Shown here: positions 1-8,798 of the stretch, piece after piece | Layout: each line of letters starts with the position of its first letter | How positions within the stretch are numbered: position 1 is the stretch's first letter | From: Opitutaceae bacterium | Lineage (GTDB): Bacteria > Verrucomicrobiota > Verrucomicrobiia > Opitutales > Opitutaceae | Assembly (NCBI GenBank): GCA_028691845.1 | Contig: JAQUYL010000010.1 | Location: 59,100-123,099, forward strand | DNA: 64,000 nucleotides | Direction of reading: 5' to 3' | Translations under genes and position numbers: made by a program | Notes under the pieces: model-generated | The model's database searches: none | Told to the model about the DNA's origin: nothing | Seen by the model: only the letters and a program-made list of their open reading frames with translations

Positions 1-2
1 CC

Positions 3-506
3 TCCCTGTCCCTCATGAACGCTGCGCGGGCCCACCAGATCCTTGGCAACCCCGAGGAGGCCATCGATGTGCTCGACCGCATGATTAATTTCTACCCCAA
101 GAGCGTTCTGACCCCCGATGCCTATCTCAAGCTGGCGCAGACGCACGCCTCTCTCGTGGAGGGCGCCTACTACGATCAGGCGTCCACCAAGGAGGCCATC
201 ACCTATTACGAGGATTATCTCATTCTCTTCCCGAACGAAGCCGGCGTGGCCACGGCGGAAAAGGGTGTCACAGACATGAAGCGGGTGTTCGCCGAGAGCA
301 AAATCAAGATCGCGGATTTCTATTACCTCAAACGCTCGAATTTCAAGGCCGCACGCGTCTTCTATAACGAAGCCATCACGATTTTCCCTGACTCGGACGT
401 TGCCGCGAATGCGAAACAGCGCCTCGCCGAAATCGACGCCCGGGAGCAGAAGCTCACCACCACCCCGGCCCCCGAGAAAAAGAAAAAGCGCTTCCTGCTT
501 TTCTAG
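3..506 (+). CDS. BamD-like outer membrane assembly TPR lipoprotein, 5' partial
   Basis: The frame is open to the left edge, so the N-terminus (signal peptide and lipobox) lies outside the window. The visible part has tetratricopeptide-type helical repeats with the spacing of BamD/YfiO proteins: a repeat ending in 'INFYPKS', then an 'LILFPNE' repeat and an 'ITIFPDSD' repeat. The tail is very basic (KKKKRF). BamD proteins are periplasm-facing lipoproteins of the Bam complex that inserts beta-barrels into the outer membrane. The LptE-like gene 37 bases downstream fits an outer-membrane biogenesis pair. A generic TPR protein is the alternative. Confidence 0.7.
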   Translation, partial: SLSLMNAARAHQILGNPEEAIDVLDRMINFYPKSVLTPDAYLKLAQTHASLVEGAYYDQASTKEAITYYEDYLILFPNEAGVATAEKGVTDMKRVFAESKIKIADFYYLKRSNFKAARVFYNEAITIFPDSDVAANAKQRLAEIDAREQKLTTTPAPEKKKKRFLLF

Positions 507-543
507 GCAACCCCTGACCGGACATGGGAGCGCGGTTCTACGC

Positions 544-1056
544 ATGAGGCGGATGTTGCAGCAAGGCGCCCTCTGGATCGGCCTGTTAATCCTGGCCGGC
601 TGTTCGCACTATAAGCTCGGCACCGGGGCGCCCCGCTCCTTCTCCACCCTCTACATCCCGCCCGTCGTCGCACGGGCCCTCCTGCCCCAGGCGGCGGCCC
701 TCGTGAGCACACAGGTGCGCGAAGCCTTCCTGCGCGACGGCCGGGTGACGGTGGTCAATTCCGCCGACGCGGCGGACGCCACGCTGCAAATCGATCTCGA
801 ACGCTATGACCGGGAGACAGCCGTGGCGCGCTCCGATGACACCGGCCTGGCCCGCAAACTTGACGTCCGCCTGTACGCCTCGTGCACCCTGCTGGATCTC
901 CGTTCGCGGCAGACCCTTTTTACCCGCCGTCCGGTGGTCGCCACCCGCGGCGTCTTTGCCGACAGCGGCCAGCTGCAAGCTGAATACCAGGCGCTGCCCC
1001 TGCTGGCTCAGGATCTGTCGGGCCAGATCGTCCACGCGGTGCTCGACACCTGGTGA
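544..1056 (+). CDS. lptE: LptE-like LPS-assembly lipoprotein
   Basis: 170 residues. The start is set at the ATG opening MRRML, which gives a classic lipoprotein signal with lipobox LILAGC; the longer in-frame extension from 400 runs through the upstream gene and is not credible. After the Cys comes a short linker and an alpha/beta domain ('FSTLYIPPV...', 'ALVSTQVREAFLRDGR', 'ATLQIDLERYDRE') matching the LptE/RlpB pattern, whose members plug the LptD barrel and help deliver LPS to the outer leaflet. Size fits the family. It probably shares a transcript with the BamD-like gene. Family assignment is by pattern only. Confidence 0.65.
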   Translation: MRRMLQQGALWIGLLILAGCSHYKLGTGAPRSFSTLYIPPVVARALLPQAAALVSTQVREAFLRDGRVTVVNSADAADATLQIDLERYDRETAVARSDDTGLARKLDVRLYASCTLLDLRSRQTLFTRRPVVATRGVFADSGQLQAEYQALPLLAQDLSGQIVHAVLDTW

Positions 1057-1167
1057 CCCTTCCGCCGGCTGCTGGCCCGTCCGCGGAAATGCTCCCCCTT
1101 CCCATCGGCCGCGTCCGGGATTTTCCTGCTTCCCCTTTTTCGCGTCTTTGCGTGTGATTCGACGGCA

Positions 1168-1833
1168 ATGGCAACGCATGCTCCCATCCTCTCTCCCTCT
1201 CTTCTCGCTGGTGACCATGCCGCCCTGGCCGAAAGCGCCATGGTGGTCGAGCAGCTCGGCCTGCCATGGCTGCACCTCGACCTTATGGACGGCCACTTCG
1301 TGCCGAACCTGACGTTCGGCCCCGAGACGCTCGCGGCGCTGCGCCGGCGGGGGTTGAAGCTTTTTTTCGACACCCACCTCATGCTGACGGAACCGCACCG
1401 CTACATTGAGCCCTTTGCCAAGGCTGGCGCCAACCTCATCAGCATTCATATCGAACCGGCCTACGATCATGCCGCCGTCCTCCGGCGCATCCGGGAGCTC
1501 GGCTGCAAGTGCGGCATCGTGCTCAATCCCGGGACGCCCGCCGCTGCCATTGAACCACACTTGAGCCTCGTCGATCTTGTCCTGGTGATGACGGTGCAGC
1601 CCGGGTTCGGCGGCCAGTCATTCCGGCGCGACATGCTGCCCAAGCTGACCCAAATCGATGCGTGGCGCCACGAACGCGGACTGAATTTCCGCCTCGAAGT
1701 CGATGGCGGCATCGATCTCTCCACCGCACGGGAATGCCGGTCCGCAGGCGCCGACACATTCGTGGCGGGAACCTCGTTCTTCCGCGCCCCAGACACACGC
1801 GCTTTCGCCGCTGAGTTCGCCGAGATCGCCTGA
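1168..1833 (+). CDS. rpe: Ribulose-phosphate 3-epimerase
   Basis: 221 residues, full length for the family. Interconverts D-ribulose 5-phosphate and D-xylulose 5-phosphate in the pentose phosphate pathway; cytosolic TIM barrel with a bound metal. Seen directly: 'APSLLAGD' near the N-terminus, 'HLDLMDGHFVPNLTFGP' with the metal-binding His/Asp, 'THLM', 'VMTVQPGFGGQSF' (phosphate-binding loop) and 'EVDGGI' with the second catalytic Asp, then 'GTSFF'. Ends just before a strong intrinsic terminator, and faces the convergent M23 peptidase gene. Confidence 0.96.
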   Translation: MATHAPILSPSLLAGDHAALAESAMVVEQLGLPWLHLDLMDGHFVPNLTFGPETLAALRRRGLKLFFDTHLMLTEPHRYIEPFAKAGANLISIHIEPAYDHAAVLRRIRELGCKCGIVLNPGTPAAAIEPHLSLVDLVLVMTVQPGFGGQSFRRDMLPKLTQIDAWRHERGLNFRLEVDGGIDLSTARECRSAGADTFVAGTSFFRAPDTRAFAAEFAEIA

Positions 1834-1855
1834 CCGACCCCACTGACAGCGCGAC

Positions 1856-1879
1856 GGCCCGCCCCTATGCGGGCCTTTC
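1856..1879 (+). terminator. Intrinsic terminator after rpe
   Basis: A perfect 7-bp inverted repeat (GGCCCGC / GCGGGCC) with a 6-base loop is followed by TTTCT, 22 bases after the rpe stop. It should end the rpe transcript and separates it from the convergent minus-strand operon. Confidence 0.8.
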
Positions 1880-1923
1880 TGCAGCCGCAAGGACGGCTGG
1901 TTGCGCCGCGAGGCCGGTTTCCG

Positions 1924-2940
1924 TCACCGCCATCCGAACAGCTGCTGCAGCACCACTTCGAGATCGGACCCCGGCACGTTCTGACCGCGGCGCTGCCGCA
2001 CCAGCGATTTGCAGCGGTAGGCCCGCAGCAGGGCTGAATCGACTTCAACAACCTGGGGGGAGCCGGACTTCAATCCTGCGACATCGGGAGCAGACAGCGG
2101 CGTCCAGGCGAACGGAATCCCGGTCCAGTTGCACTCAATCTCCCATCCTGCCACGAGACCGGTCGGCATCGGTTTGCGCAGCAGTGTTGGATAGCGCCGG
2201 ATAAAGTCCGGCACGCGTATCGTGGAGATGCGCACCCGCACCGCCGGCTTCATGTTGTCGAGATACTGCTGGAAATCCGTGCCGCGGCCGGAACGAAACT
2301 GACGGAACCAGTCGAGTCCATCAAAGCCCATCAGGTTCATCCCATTCCATGGGCCGTGCTCGTTTGGGCTGCCGAATTTCTTCCAATTATACCAGCCTTG
2401 GAAATCGCGCGTAACCATGAGGCCGATCTCAAAATGCAGGTGTGCCCGGGCCCGCGGGATGGAATAGCCTCCGGCGGTATGTCCCATCACGCCGATGACC
2501 TGGCCGGCGCTGACCCGCACTCCGGGACGGATGCCGATCTCGACGCTCCGCAAATGTGCATAAAGCGTATAGACAGCGGGCGTAACCTCCGTGTGCTCGA
2601 TGACGAGATAGCGTCCATAGCTGCTTTTGCCGGCCCGGTTGTTGACGTGGCGAACTATCCCCGCCATCGCGGCGGAAACCCTGTCGAGCGGCTCACCGCG
2701 AACGTCGCGCTGCAGCGGCTTGAGATCGATCCCCTCGTGGAATTGGATGCCGCCGCTGCGCACGCAGCCAAACAGGCCGGACTCGGTCTCGCCCGAGGCC
2801 GTCGACTGCACGAAGTTTTGGATTTGTTTACCCTGCGCTGGCGCCTGATTGGGCACGGGCCAGACAAACTCGAATCGTTCGGCCGGCAACGCATTCGCGG
2901 AAAGGAGGAGACCAAGCAAGACGGGCAGAAGTAAGCGCAC
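1924..2940 (-). CDS. Secreted M23 family metallopeptidase
   Basis: 338 residues with a Sec signal peptide (MRLLLPVLLGLLLSANALPA). The peptidase domain has the zinc motifs of M23/LytM proteins: HxxxD in 'FHEGIDLK', an 'YTLYAHL' strand and HxH in 'RAHLHFEIG'. M23 enzymes cleave peptidoglycan cross-bridges; some are inactive activators, but both metal motifs are intact here. The C-terminal 130 residues are a family-specific extension I do not recognise. Last gene of a minus-strand operon hemW - lipoprotein - M23, starting 15 bases after the lipoprotein stop. Confidence 0.85.
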   Translation of the reverse strand: MRLLLPVLLGLLLSANALPAERFEFVWPVPNQAPAQGKQIQNFVQSTASGETESGLFGCVRSGGIQFHEGIDLKPLQRDVRGEPLDRVSAAMAGIVRHVNNRAGKSSYGRYLVIEHTEVTPAVYTLYAHLRSVEIGIRPGVRVSAGQVIGVMGHTAGGYSIPRARAHLHFEIGLMVTRDFQGWYNWKKFGSPNEHGPWNGMNLMGFDGLDWFRQFRSGRGTDFQQYLDNMKPAVRVRISTIRVPDFIRRYPTLLRKPMPTGLVAGWEIECNWTGIPFAWTPLSAPDVAGLKSGSPQVVEVDSALLRAYRCKSLVRQRRGQNVPGSDLEVVLQQLFGWR

Positions 2941-2955
2941 AGGTGGAATGGTTAG

Positions 2956-3447
2956 TTATTTTGGGCGACCGACGGCGAGATTCGCCGAAGTTTGCCTAAT
3001 ACGCGCAACGAGACTGGGCAATTGCGCATCCGGTATTTCAACAAACATCATGATCGTCCCATCGGGCAAATCCCGGTCGAGGTACTGCGCGCCGATCAGC
3101 GCATCATTAAGCGCAAGCACCAATCGGCGTCCCCTCATCTTCTGGGAAAGCCGGTGGAGATCCCGCGCCGCCACCGAAGTCAGATAGAATTGCAGGCATT
3201 GCCCCAGCTCCGTTTGCCCCACCCCGGCGTTGGCGATGTCATACTCCGTCAGCACGGGTCTGGCCCCGACCGTGATGCTCCCTCCGCGCACCGGCACGCC
3301 GGGCTCGCCGGGGCTGGCCTCCAGGTAAAACCTTGCGTAGAGGGGCGGATGAAGGGGGACGGGGGACTTGCATCCGCTCAATGCCAGGGCAGCAAGGCAT
3401 GTAACCGCCCACCGGATTATAACGCAGCGCAAACTCGCGTGGTTCAC
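2956..3447 (-). CDS. Small lipoprotein, SecD P1-like domain
   Basis: 163 residues. The N-terminus is a lipoprotein signal (lipobox LALSGC). The mature part ('RPVLTEYDIANAG', 'LQFYLTSVAARDLHRLSQKMRGRRLVLALNDALIGA') has the strand-helix pattern of the P1 head of SecD-type proteins: a substrate strand, a 'T..n.gk.laI.ldg.v' stretch and a closing beta strand. This is a weak structural resemblance; function is unknown. The start codon overlaps the hemW stop by 4 bases (ATGA), so the two are translationally coupled. Confidence 0.7.
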   Translation of the reverse strand: MNHASLRCVIIRWAVTCLAALALSGCKSPVPLHPPLYARFYLEASPGEPGVPVRGGSITVGARPVLTEYDIANAGVGQTELGQCLQFYLTSVAARDLHRLSQKMRGRRLVLALNDALIGAQYLDRDLPDGTIMMFVEIPDAQLPSLVARIRQTSANLAVGRPK

Positions 3448-4634
3448 GGGATATCCCTTGCGGTTGCGGCAAACGCCTCAAGCATTTCCACCCCCACCGC
3501 GTCGGCAACCAGTCGACCGCGTTTCGTAAGACGGGCCTGCCCGCCGGACTCCAGGAGAAGCAGCCCTTCGTCCTCCAGCCTGCGCAGGCAGGAGACCGCC
3601 TCCGTCCATGGCGCCGCAGGATAGCAGGCCTGCAATGCGGGCACGTTCACCCCGGCATTCATCCGCAGACCGAAAATGATGCTGTCGGCAGCCAGCAATT
3701 CCGGCGTCAGGCGCACCCGGTCGTTCTGCGCCCGCCGGCCGGATGCGATCTGCTCATGCCACAGGGAAAGATCGGGGGGGTTGGCCCCCCGCCAGCCACC
3801 GAACTGCGAGGCGGCAGAGGGGCCGAGCCCGATCCATTCCTCCATACGCCAGGTGTTGAGATTGTGCCGGCAGATGTGCCCCGATCGCGCGAAGTTCGAG
3901 ATCTCGTATTGTGCGTATCCAGCCGCTTCCAGGTAATCCCACGTGCGTTCATAAAAAACCGCCTCCTTTTCGACATCGAGCCTGACGCGGCCTTGCGAGA
4001 GTTTGATCCACAGGGCCGTGTCCTCCTCGAAGGTGAGACAGTAGGTCGAAAGATGATCGGGCCGGAGACGCACTGCCTCGGCCAGGTCCGCACGCCAGGC
4101 CTCTTCGTCCTGTCCAGGCAGGGCGAAAATCAGGTCCAGATTCACGCTGGGAAAGTCGGCGGCCCGCAGCAGATCGTAGGCGCGGTAGATTTGCGCCGGA
4201 GTGTGCCGCCGTCCCAGCGCCTCCAGCAGAGCAGGCTGGAAACTCTGCACCCCCATCGACACGCGGGTCACGCCCAACTCGCGCAGCACCGCTATCCGGT
4301 TGGGGCTCACGGTGGCGGGTGCCAGTTCGACGGTCCATTCGTCCGGTCGCCCGCCGTCGCGGGCCAGCATGACTGCTCCCAGCCGGAGCAGTTGGGCAGG
4401 CTGCAGCAGCCCCGGCGTGCCGCCGCCCCAGAAAGCCGTGGTCGCGCGCCGCGCCCCCCATTCCACCAGCGAGGCCTCCGCCTCCATGCCCTCGAGGTAG
4501 CGCGCCACCGCATTGCCTTTGGGTACGGTCTGGTAGAATGCGCAGAAGTCGCAAGTGCTCGCGCAGAAGGGGACGTGGAAATACACGCCGAGCGGAGGCT
4601 CCGCTTTTGCTTGCCCTGAGGGGAGTTCGACCAT
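3444..4634 (-). CDS. hemW: HemW-like radical SAM protein (coproporphyrinogen III oxidase family)
   Basis: About 396 residues. The ATG at 4634 is preferred over an upstream TTG that would overlap the divergent gene. It has the radical-SAM Cys motif CASTCDFC (Cx3CxxC) preceded by 'GVYFHVPF', the 'WGGGTP' SAM-binding loop, 'SMGVQSFQ', 'NLDLIFALPGQ' and a C-terminal HemW winged domain. HemW proteins bind haem and act as haem chaperones. The family HNxxYW haem motif reads HNLNTW here, with Thr in place of Tyr. First gene of a three-gene minus-strand operon. Confidence 0.88.
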   Translation of the reverse strand: MVELPSGQAKAEPPLGVYFHVPFCASTCDFCAFYQTVPKGNAVARYLEGMEAEASLVEWGARRATTAFWGGGTPGLLQPAQLLRLGAVMLARDGGRPDEWTVELAPATVSPNRIAVLRELGVTRVSMGVQSFQPALLEALGRRHTPAQIYRAYDLLRAADFPSVNLDLIFALPGQDEEAWRADLAEAVRLRPDHLSTYCLTFEEDTALWIKLSQGRVRLDVEKEAVFYERTWDYLEAAGYAQYEISNFARSGHICRHNLNTWRMEEWIGLGPSAASQFGGWRGANPPDLSLWHEQIASGRRAQNDRVRLTPELLAADSIIFGLRMNAGVNVPALQACYPAAPWTEAVSCLRRLEDEGLLLLESGGQARLTKRGRLVADAVGVEMLEAFAATARDIP

Positions 4635-4696
4635 TACAAGACGCGCTAGATAATTTTCCGCCAACGGCCTGCGCGGCCGCCGCCATTTCTTACACA

Positions 4697-5617
4697 ATGC
4701 ACAAGACCACCTTCCTCCACGCGAGCAGAATTTTCCTGACCACGTTCGCCCTGATCGGACTGATGCTGCTCACCGGCTGCGAGATGACCATCATCGATCT
4801 CACACCCGACAAAATGCCTCAGAATCCCTCGCAGATTTATACTCTGACGGCGCGCTTCAAGCCGAGCTCCTCCGCCATCTCCATGCCCAGCATTCAACCG
4901 CGCATCGTGATCGACGGACAGAGCTTCATGATGGCCAAGAGTTCCGTCGGCGAGGATGTCTGGGAGTTCGATTACCAGCTTCCCGCCGGTCGCCTCAATG
5001 CCTCCTACTACTACATCTGCGATTACACGGCCAGCAACGCCAGCGGCAAACTGCAGCAACAGGCCTTCTCCGAGCTTAAGACGCTGACGATCAACAACCG
5101 CTATGTGCGCCCCCTCGAGGTGACTCGCGCCCCGGTTGGCGCCCGGGTCAATGTGCTCGGCTACGGCCTGACCCCACAGGATGTTGTTTGCTTTGATAAC
5201 ACGGCGGCGCGGACGGTCTACGAATCGCCCGCCTCCCTCAGTTTCTTCGTGCCCTCGATCAATTCCGGCAAGAGCTACCAGCTCGTGGTCCGCGGCCCCT
5301 CCGGGGAACTCGGAGTCGGCACGTTCCGGGTCGACTCGACCAGCATTCAAGTGTCGCCCTCCTCCCTCTACCTGCGCCAGGGCGAACAGCAACCGCTGAC
5401 CTTCACGATTCCGCTGCCGGCCGGCCCCGGCGGAGTGCTGGTGGAAGTGACAACGGACATCCCCGAGAGCGTGATCATGCCCGAAGTCATCGTGCCCGCC
5501 GGCTCTTCCAGCGTCAGTGTTTCCATCCAGGGCGGCAAGCCGGGCCAGGGCTCCATCTATTTCAAGAGCAACGGCGCGGGCGAAATCAGCGTTCCGATTA
5601 CGGTCGCGGCCAAGTAG
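4697..5617 (+). CDS. Lipoprotein with IPT/TIG-like immunoglobulin-fold domains
   Basis: 306 residues from the ATG at 4697. The N-terminal lipoprotein signal ends in lipobox LLTGC at about residue 27. Three parts follow: a beta-rich domain (residues ~30-130), a TIG/IPT-like domain ('YVRPLEVTRAPVGARVNVLGYGL... VVRGPSGE', ~130-220) and a C-terminal beta-sandwich with 'SSSVSVSIQGG'. Probably surface or periplasmic and structural. Divergent from hemW with only 62 bases between the two starts, so their promoters overlap. Followed by a strong terminator. Confidence 0.8.
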   Translation: MHKTTFLHASRIFLTTFALIGLMLLTGCEMTIIDLTPDKMPQNPSQIYTLTARFKPSSSAISMPSIQPRIVIDGQSFMMAKSSVGEDVWEFDYQLPAGRLNASYYYICDYTASNASGKLQQQAFSELKTLTINNRYVRPLEVTRAPVGARVNVLGYGLTPQDVVCFDNTAARTVYESPASLSFFVPSINSGKSYQLVVRGPSGELGVGTFRVDSTSIQVSPSSLYLRQGEQQPLTFTIPLPAGPGGVLVEVTTDIPESVIMPEVIVPAGSSSVSVSIQGGKPGQGSIYFKSNGAGEISVPITVAAK

Positions 5618-5639
5618 GGCCGTCTCGAACCCTCCGAAA

Positions 5640-5668
5640 GCCGGCGTTGTCACCGCCGGCTTTTCTTG
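5640..5668 (+). terminator. Intrinsic terminator after TIG-like lipoprotein gene
   Basis: Stem GCCGGCG / CGCCGGC (7 bp, perfect) with a 7-base loop, followed by TTTTCTTGT, 22 bases after the stop codon. Confidence 0.82.
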
Positions 5669-5757
5669 TGTCCTGAAAGAACCGGGATCTGCTCCGCTGG
5701 CCAATCAGCCTGCGGCCTTCAATGCCTTCCCCCTAACCTGAGGCAGGAAAATTTCCC

Positions 5758-6429
5758 ATTAAGCATATCCCCAAAATATTGCTTCTTATCGTGCTGGCAG
5801 CATCCGCTGCCGCTTACGCCACTTCCCTGACCATGGAAGCCGGACTTGCCTCCGTCCGGGTCTCAGGCGTCCGTCCTTATGCGGCTAAACGGAATCTGAG
5901 CCGAAGCGAAACCGTCCATTTGACCGTGCCCACTATGCGCCTGGGCTATTCGGTGACCCCTGCTTTCAGCCTGGGGCTTTCCTATTGCCGCTATGCGGAT
6001 CTCGATAGCTCCGGTTTGGCCGGCTCATCGGACATTTTCAACGAAGGGGGCCCAGCCCTGACGGTCATGACCCCCGTTCGAGGCAGTGAGGATATCAACG
6101 AATTCGCCCTGGATGGGCGGTATCGTTTCCCGGTTGCAGGGAAGATCGGGTTCGAGATCGGCCCGGTGGCTTCTGCTTTTCACTCCCTGGCACGCATTGG
6201 GGCGGCTCCTTCCTCCGCCGGGGCGGTCCCCATCGTCACTGCCGCTGCGACGGATGCTGCTTCACTCAACAATCGAATCTTCACTGCAACAGACTTCCGT
6301 TTAGGGGGAGTGGCGGTGCTCACAATGGTGTTTCCCAATCACTGGCGGTTGAACGGAAGCTACCGCTATGCCGTTCCGCCGGGAAGGAGGCTGCATCTTT
6401 ACGGCCTCACATTGGGGTATGGCTTCTAG
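5758..6429 (+). CDS. Small outer-membrane beta-barrel-like protein, possible ATT start
   Basis: Alternating hydrophobic strands ('MRLGYSVTPAFSLGLSYCRYADL', 'EFALDGRYRFPV', 'HWRLNGSYRYAVP') and a terminal aromatic 'YGLTLGYGF' are typical of an 8-10-strand barrel such as OmpW/OmpA-like porins. No ATG fits. The nearest common start is TTG at 5779, which gives a signal peptide lacking its basic n-region. Extending to an in-frame ATT at 5758 adds KHIPK, restoring a normal Sec signal (KHIPKILLLIVLAASAAAYA), and places AGGCAGG about 10 bases upstream. In-frame stop at 5734 limits further extension. Confidence 0.65.
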   Translation: MKHIPKILLLIVLAASAAAYATSLTMEAGLASVRVSGVRPYAAKRNLSRSETVHLTVPTMRLGYSVTPAFSLGLSYCRYADLDSSGLAGSSDIFNEGGPALTVMTPVRGSEDINEFALDGRYRFPVAGKIGFEIGPVASAFHSLARIGAAPSSAGAVPIVTAAATDAASLNNRIFTATDFRLGGVAVLTMVFPNHWRLNGSYRYAVPPGRRLHLYGLTLGYGF

Positions 6430-6501
6430 GCTGGACGGAGACGGGCGCTGACCGTTCGGAGAATGCCCGGGCCATCTGCGCCAGGCGTTCATGAGATCTG
6501 T

Positions 6502-7404
6502 TCATTTGACCGGCTCTGTTTTTAGCCGGACGTAGACGGGGCGATGATCGCTGGCGTCGCCAACACCAGGTCCATCGAATACGTACGCACGGCCGCCGTC
6601 TATAAGTGGCCCGAGTCCGGGCGAGGCCAGCAGCAGGTCGATGCGACTGTAACTTTCGTACCGACGAAAATGGTAAGTCCAGCCCTCGCCACGGGAATCG
6701 ACGGCGGGGAGGATTCTGCCCACGGCCAGGCTTCCGCGCTTGAGCAGGGCAGCCAGGGATTTATCCGCGGGCGCGGCGTTGAAGTCCCCCAAAACTATGA
6801 ATTTCGCCTTGGCCGGATCCGGGAAACGGCCGAGCACGACTTCACGCACCGCCCGTGCCTCCAACCGGCGCTGCGTCACACCTCCTGGATCGTCGGGATG
6901 CTCCGTACGGGGGCTCTTGAGATGAACGATGAACAGGGTGAGATCGCCGCCGGTGGTGGAGAACGTCACCTCGAGCACGCCGCGCTTCACTGCACCGCGC
7001 CGCCCGAACAGTGTGATTGGCACGTCGGCGTGGCGCCGGATTTCCTTGAACGGCACCTTCGACAGTACGGCGACGTGGCGCTCGGCATCGACCGCCTCTA
7101 GCAGAGCGGCGTGCGGAAAATCCTGTCCCTCGTGGCGCAAGTCGCGCTGAAACTCCTCGAGATAGGGCTGCGGTCCCATCTCGGACAGGGTCAGGATGTC
7201 AGGCGCCAGATCCGAGATAACCCGCCGCAAGGCCCTCTTCTCCGCCTCGGGCTTCGGATAGGATTGACGAAAGTGCCCTTCGACCATCCGGTCTGCCACC
7301 ACGTAATTCTCCACATTGTATGTGGCGATGGTCAGCGCCGAAGCGAGCGCCGCACCCGCACAGAACAGCCACAGAACGGAAGCCCTCCGGCCGGCTTTGT
7401 TCAT
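6502..7404 (-). CDS. Endonuclease/exonuclease/phosphatase (EEP) family, secreted
   Basis: 300 residues. N-terminal signal or anchor (VLWLFCAGAALASA) then the EEP fold: 'IATYNVENY' (metal-binding Asn), 'LSEMG' (metal Glu), 'FIVHLKSP', 'VLGDFNA' (catalytic Asp/Asn) and 'SDHRPVYV' (catalytic Asp-His). Substrate could be DNA, a phosphoinositide-like phosphodiester or sphingomyelin; extracytoplasmic location favours a nutrient-scavenging phosphodiesterase or nuclease. Its ATG overlaps the stop of the M48 peptidase gene by 4 bases, so the two form an operon. Confidence 0.87.
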   Translation of the reverse strand: MNKAGRRASVLWLFCAGAALASALTIATYNVENYVVADRMVEGHFRQSYPKPEAEKRALRRVISDLAPDILTLSEMGPQPYLEEFQRDLRHEGQDFPHAALLEAVDAERHVAVLSKVPFKEIRRHADVPITLFGRRGAVKRGVLEVTFSTTGGDLTLFIVHLKSPRTEHPDDPGGVTQRRLEARAVREVVLGRFPDPAKAKFIVLGDFNAAPADKSLAALLKRGSLAVGRILPAVDSRGEGWTYHFRRYESYSRIDLLLASPGLGPLIDGGRAYVFDGPGVGDASDHRPVYVRLKTEPVK

Positions 7405-8645
7405 GACGACGACACCAGGGACTGCTCGCGCTCAAGCATGGTTGGATGCGAGTAATGGAAGGTGCTGTAGAGCGGGTGCGGCGTCAGGTTGGAAAGGTTT
7501 TTTTCCGCCAGCTTGCGCAAGGCGCCAATGAGCGGCGCCGGGCCGCCCATGGCATGGCGGGCAAAGGCGTCGGCCTCGTATTCGTGGCGGCGTGACAGCC
7601 AGTTGCTCACCGGAGAGAACCAGAATGTCACGAGACCACCCAGCAGGCCGGCGAGCAGAAACGCCGGCGCAAGTTCGCCAGCCGGCAGGCCGAAGGCGGG
7701 GCTGAACCACTCCCCGCGGGCAAGCCAGGCGATCAACGCAAGCCCGCCGAGTTCGCTTGCGGCGATCAGGGCCAGCCGCTTCGGGATGTGGCCGCGCTTG
7801 TAATGACCGATCTCGTGGGCCAGCACTGCTTCGAGTTCATCCTGCGCGAGCTGTTGGATCAATGTGTCGAAAAGGACGATCCGCCGGTACCGTCCGAAGC
7901 CGGTGAAAAAGGCATTGGAATGCGCCGAGCGCTTGCTGCCGTCCATCACCTCGATGGTCTGCGCCCGAAAGCCGGTTCTCTCCGCCAGAGCCAGCAGACG
8001 CGAGCGCTGCTCCCCCTCTGCGAGGGGTGTAAGTTTGTTGAAGATCGGAAGGATCAGCTTGGGATAGAGCACGAGCATCAGGATCTGAAAACCGAAAATC
8101 AGGGCGAAGCCCCACAGCCACCAGGCCGCCCCCACCCAGTGCACGAGAGAGAGCAGCGCCCAGGCGAGCGGAAAGCCGATGGCGAGCCCAAGGGCGGTGG
8201 ATTTGAGCTGATCGCCAATCCAGAGGCGCAGCGTGCTCTTGTTGAAGCCAAAGCGCTCCTCCAAGCGAAACTGTCCCCACCACTCAAACGGCAGGCCGGG
8301 CAGACTCAGCAGCAGACCGGTCGCCATCAGAAAGATCGCACCGCTCCAAGCCGCCCCGGGCGCAAGAGCGTATGTCTTGTCCCACAGCCACGGCAACAGT
8401 CCGCTGAACAGCACGATCAGCAGCACGGCCTGGTCGAAGACCATCTCAATCGAGCCAAAGCGGCTCTTTGCCAGCGTGTAGTCGACAGACTTCGCGTAAG
8501 TGGTCCCGTCCATCACGCCAGCCAGGGCGGCGGGACGCGTGCCGGCATGCCGGCGGACCTCGGCACGATTGAGAAACTCGAGCACCTGTTGCGCGCCCAG
8601 ACGCATGGCAACGAGCGCAATCACTACGACCACAAGCGAATTCAT
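7401..8645 (-). CDS. Ste24-like M48 family membrane metallopeptidase
   Basis: 414 residues from the ATG opening MNSLVVVVIALVAM; the longer upstream extension lacks support. Several transmembrane helices form the CAAX-protease N-terminal region (residues ~1-190). Then comes the zinc motif HEIGHYKRGH (HExxH), preceded by 'LAQDELEAVLA', and the third ligand in 'RHEYEADAFA'. Resembles bacterial Ste24p/HtpX-type integral-membrane proteases. Role in bacteria is not settled; membrane-protein quality control is likely. Co-transcribed with the EEP gene. Confidence 0.9.
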   Translation of the reverse strand: MNSLVVVVIALVAMRLGAQQVLEFLNRAEVRRHAGTRPAALAGVMDGTTYAKSVDYTLAKSRFGSIEMVFDQAVLLIVLFSGLLPWLWDKTYALAPGAAWSGAIFLMATGLLLSLPGLPFEWWGQFRLEERFGFNKSTLRLWIGDQLKSTALGLAIGFPLAWALLSLVHWVGAAWWLWGFALIFGFQILMLVLYPKLILPIFNKLTPLAEGEQRSRLLALAERTGFRAQTIEVMDGSKRSAHSNAFFTGFGRYRRIVLFDTLIQQLAQDELEAVLAHEIGHYKRGHIPKRLALIAASELGGLALIAWLARGEWFSPAFGLPAGELAPAFLLAGLLGGLVTFWFSPVSNWLSRRHEYEADAFARHAMGGPAPLIGALRKLAEKNLSNLTPHPLYSTFHYSHPTMLEREQSLVSSS

Positions 8646-8798
8646 GCGCTTAGTAATCCGCAGGAATTCGCTCCTTCGCCAACTCAAAAGCTGCCCCGCC
8701 ATGCCAAGAATGAAACGTCCATCGAGCGGGTTGCCGCAGGAGGCGCCACTTTCCCCACCGGCCACGCAAAGAAGGTTGAAATCGGGAATCAGGCGCGC

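Noticed and set aside
7788..8798. Long N-terminal extension of the XseB frame
   Set aside because: Antisense to the M48 peptidase gene; XseB proteins are about 80 residues, fitting the ATG at 8799.
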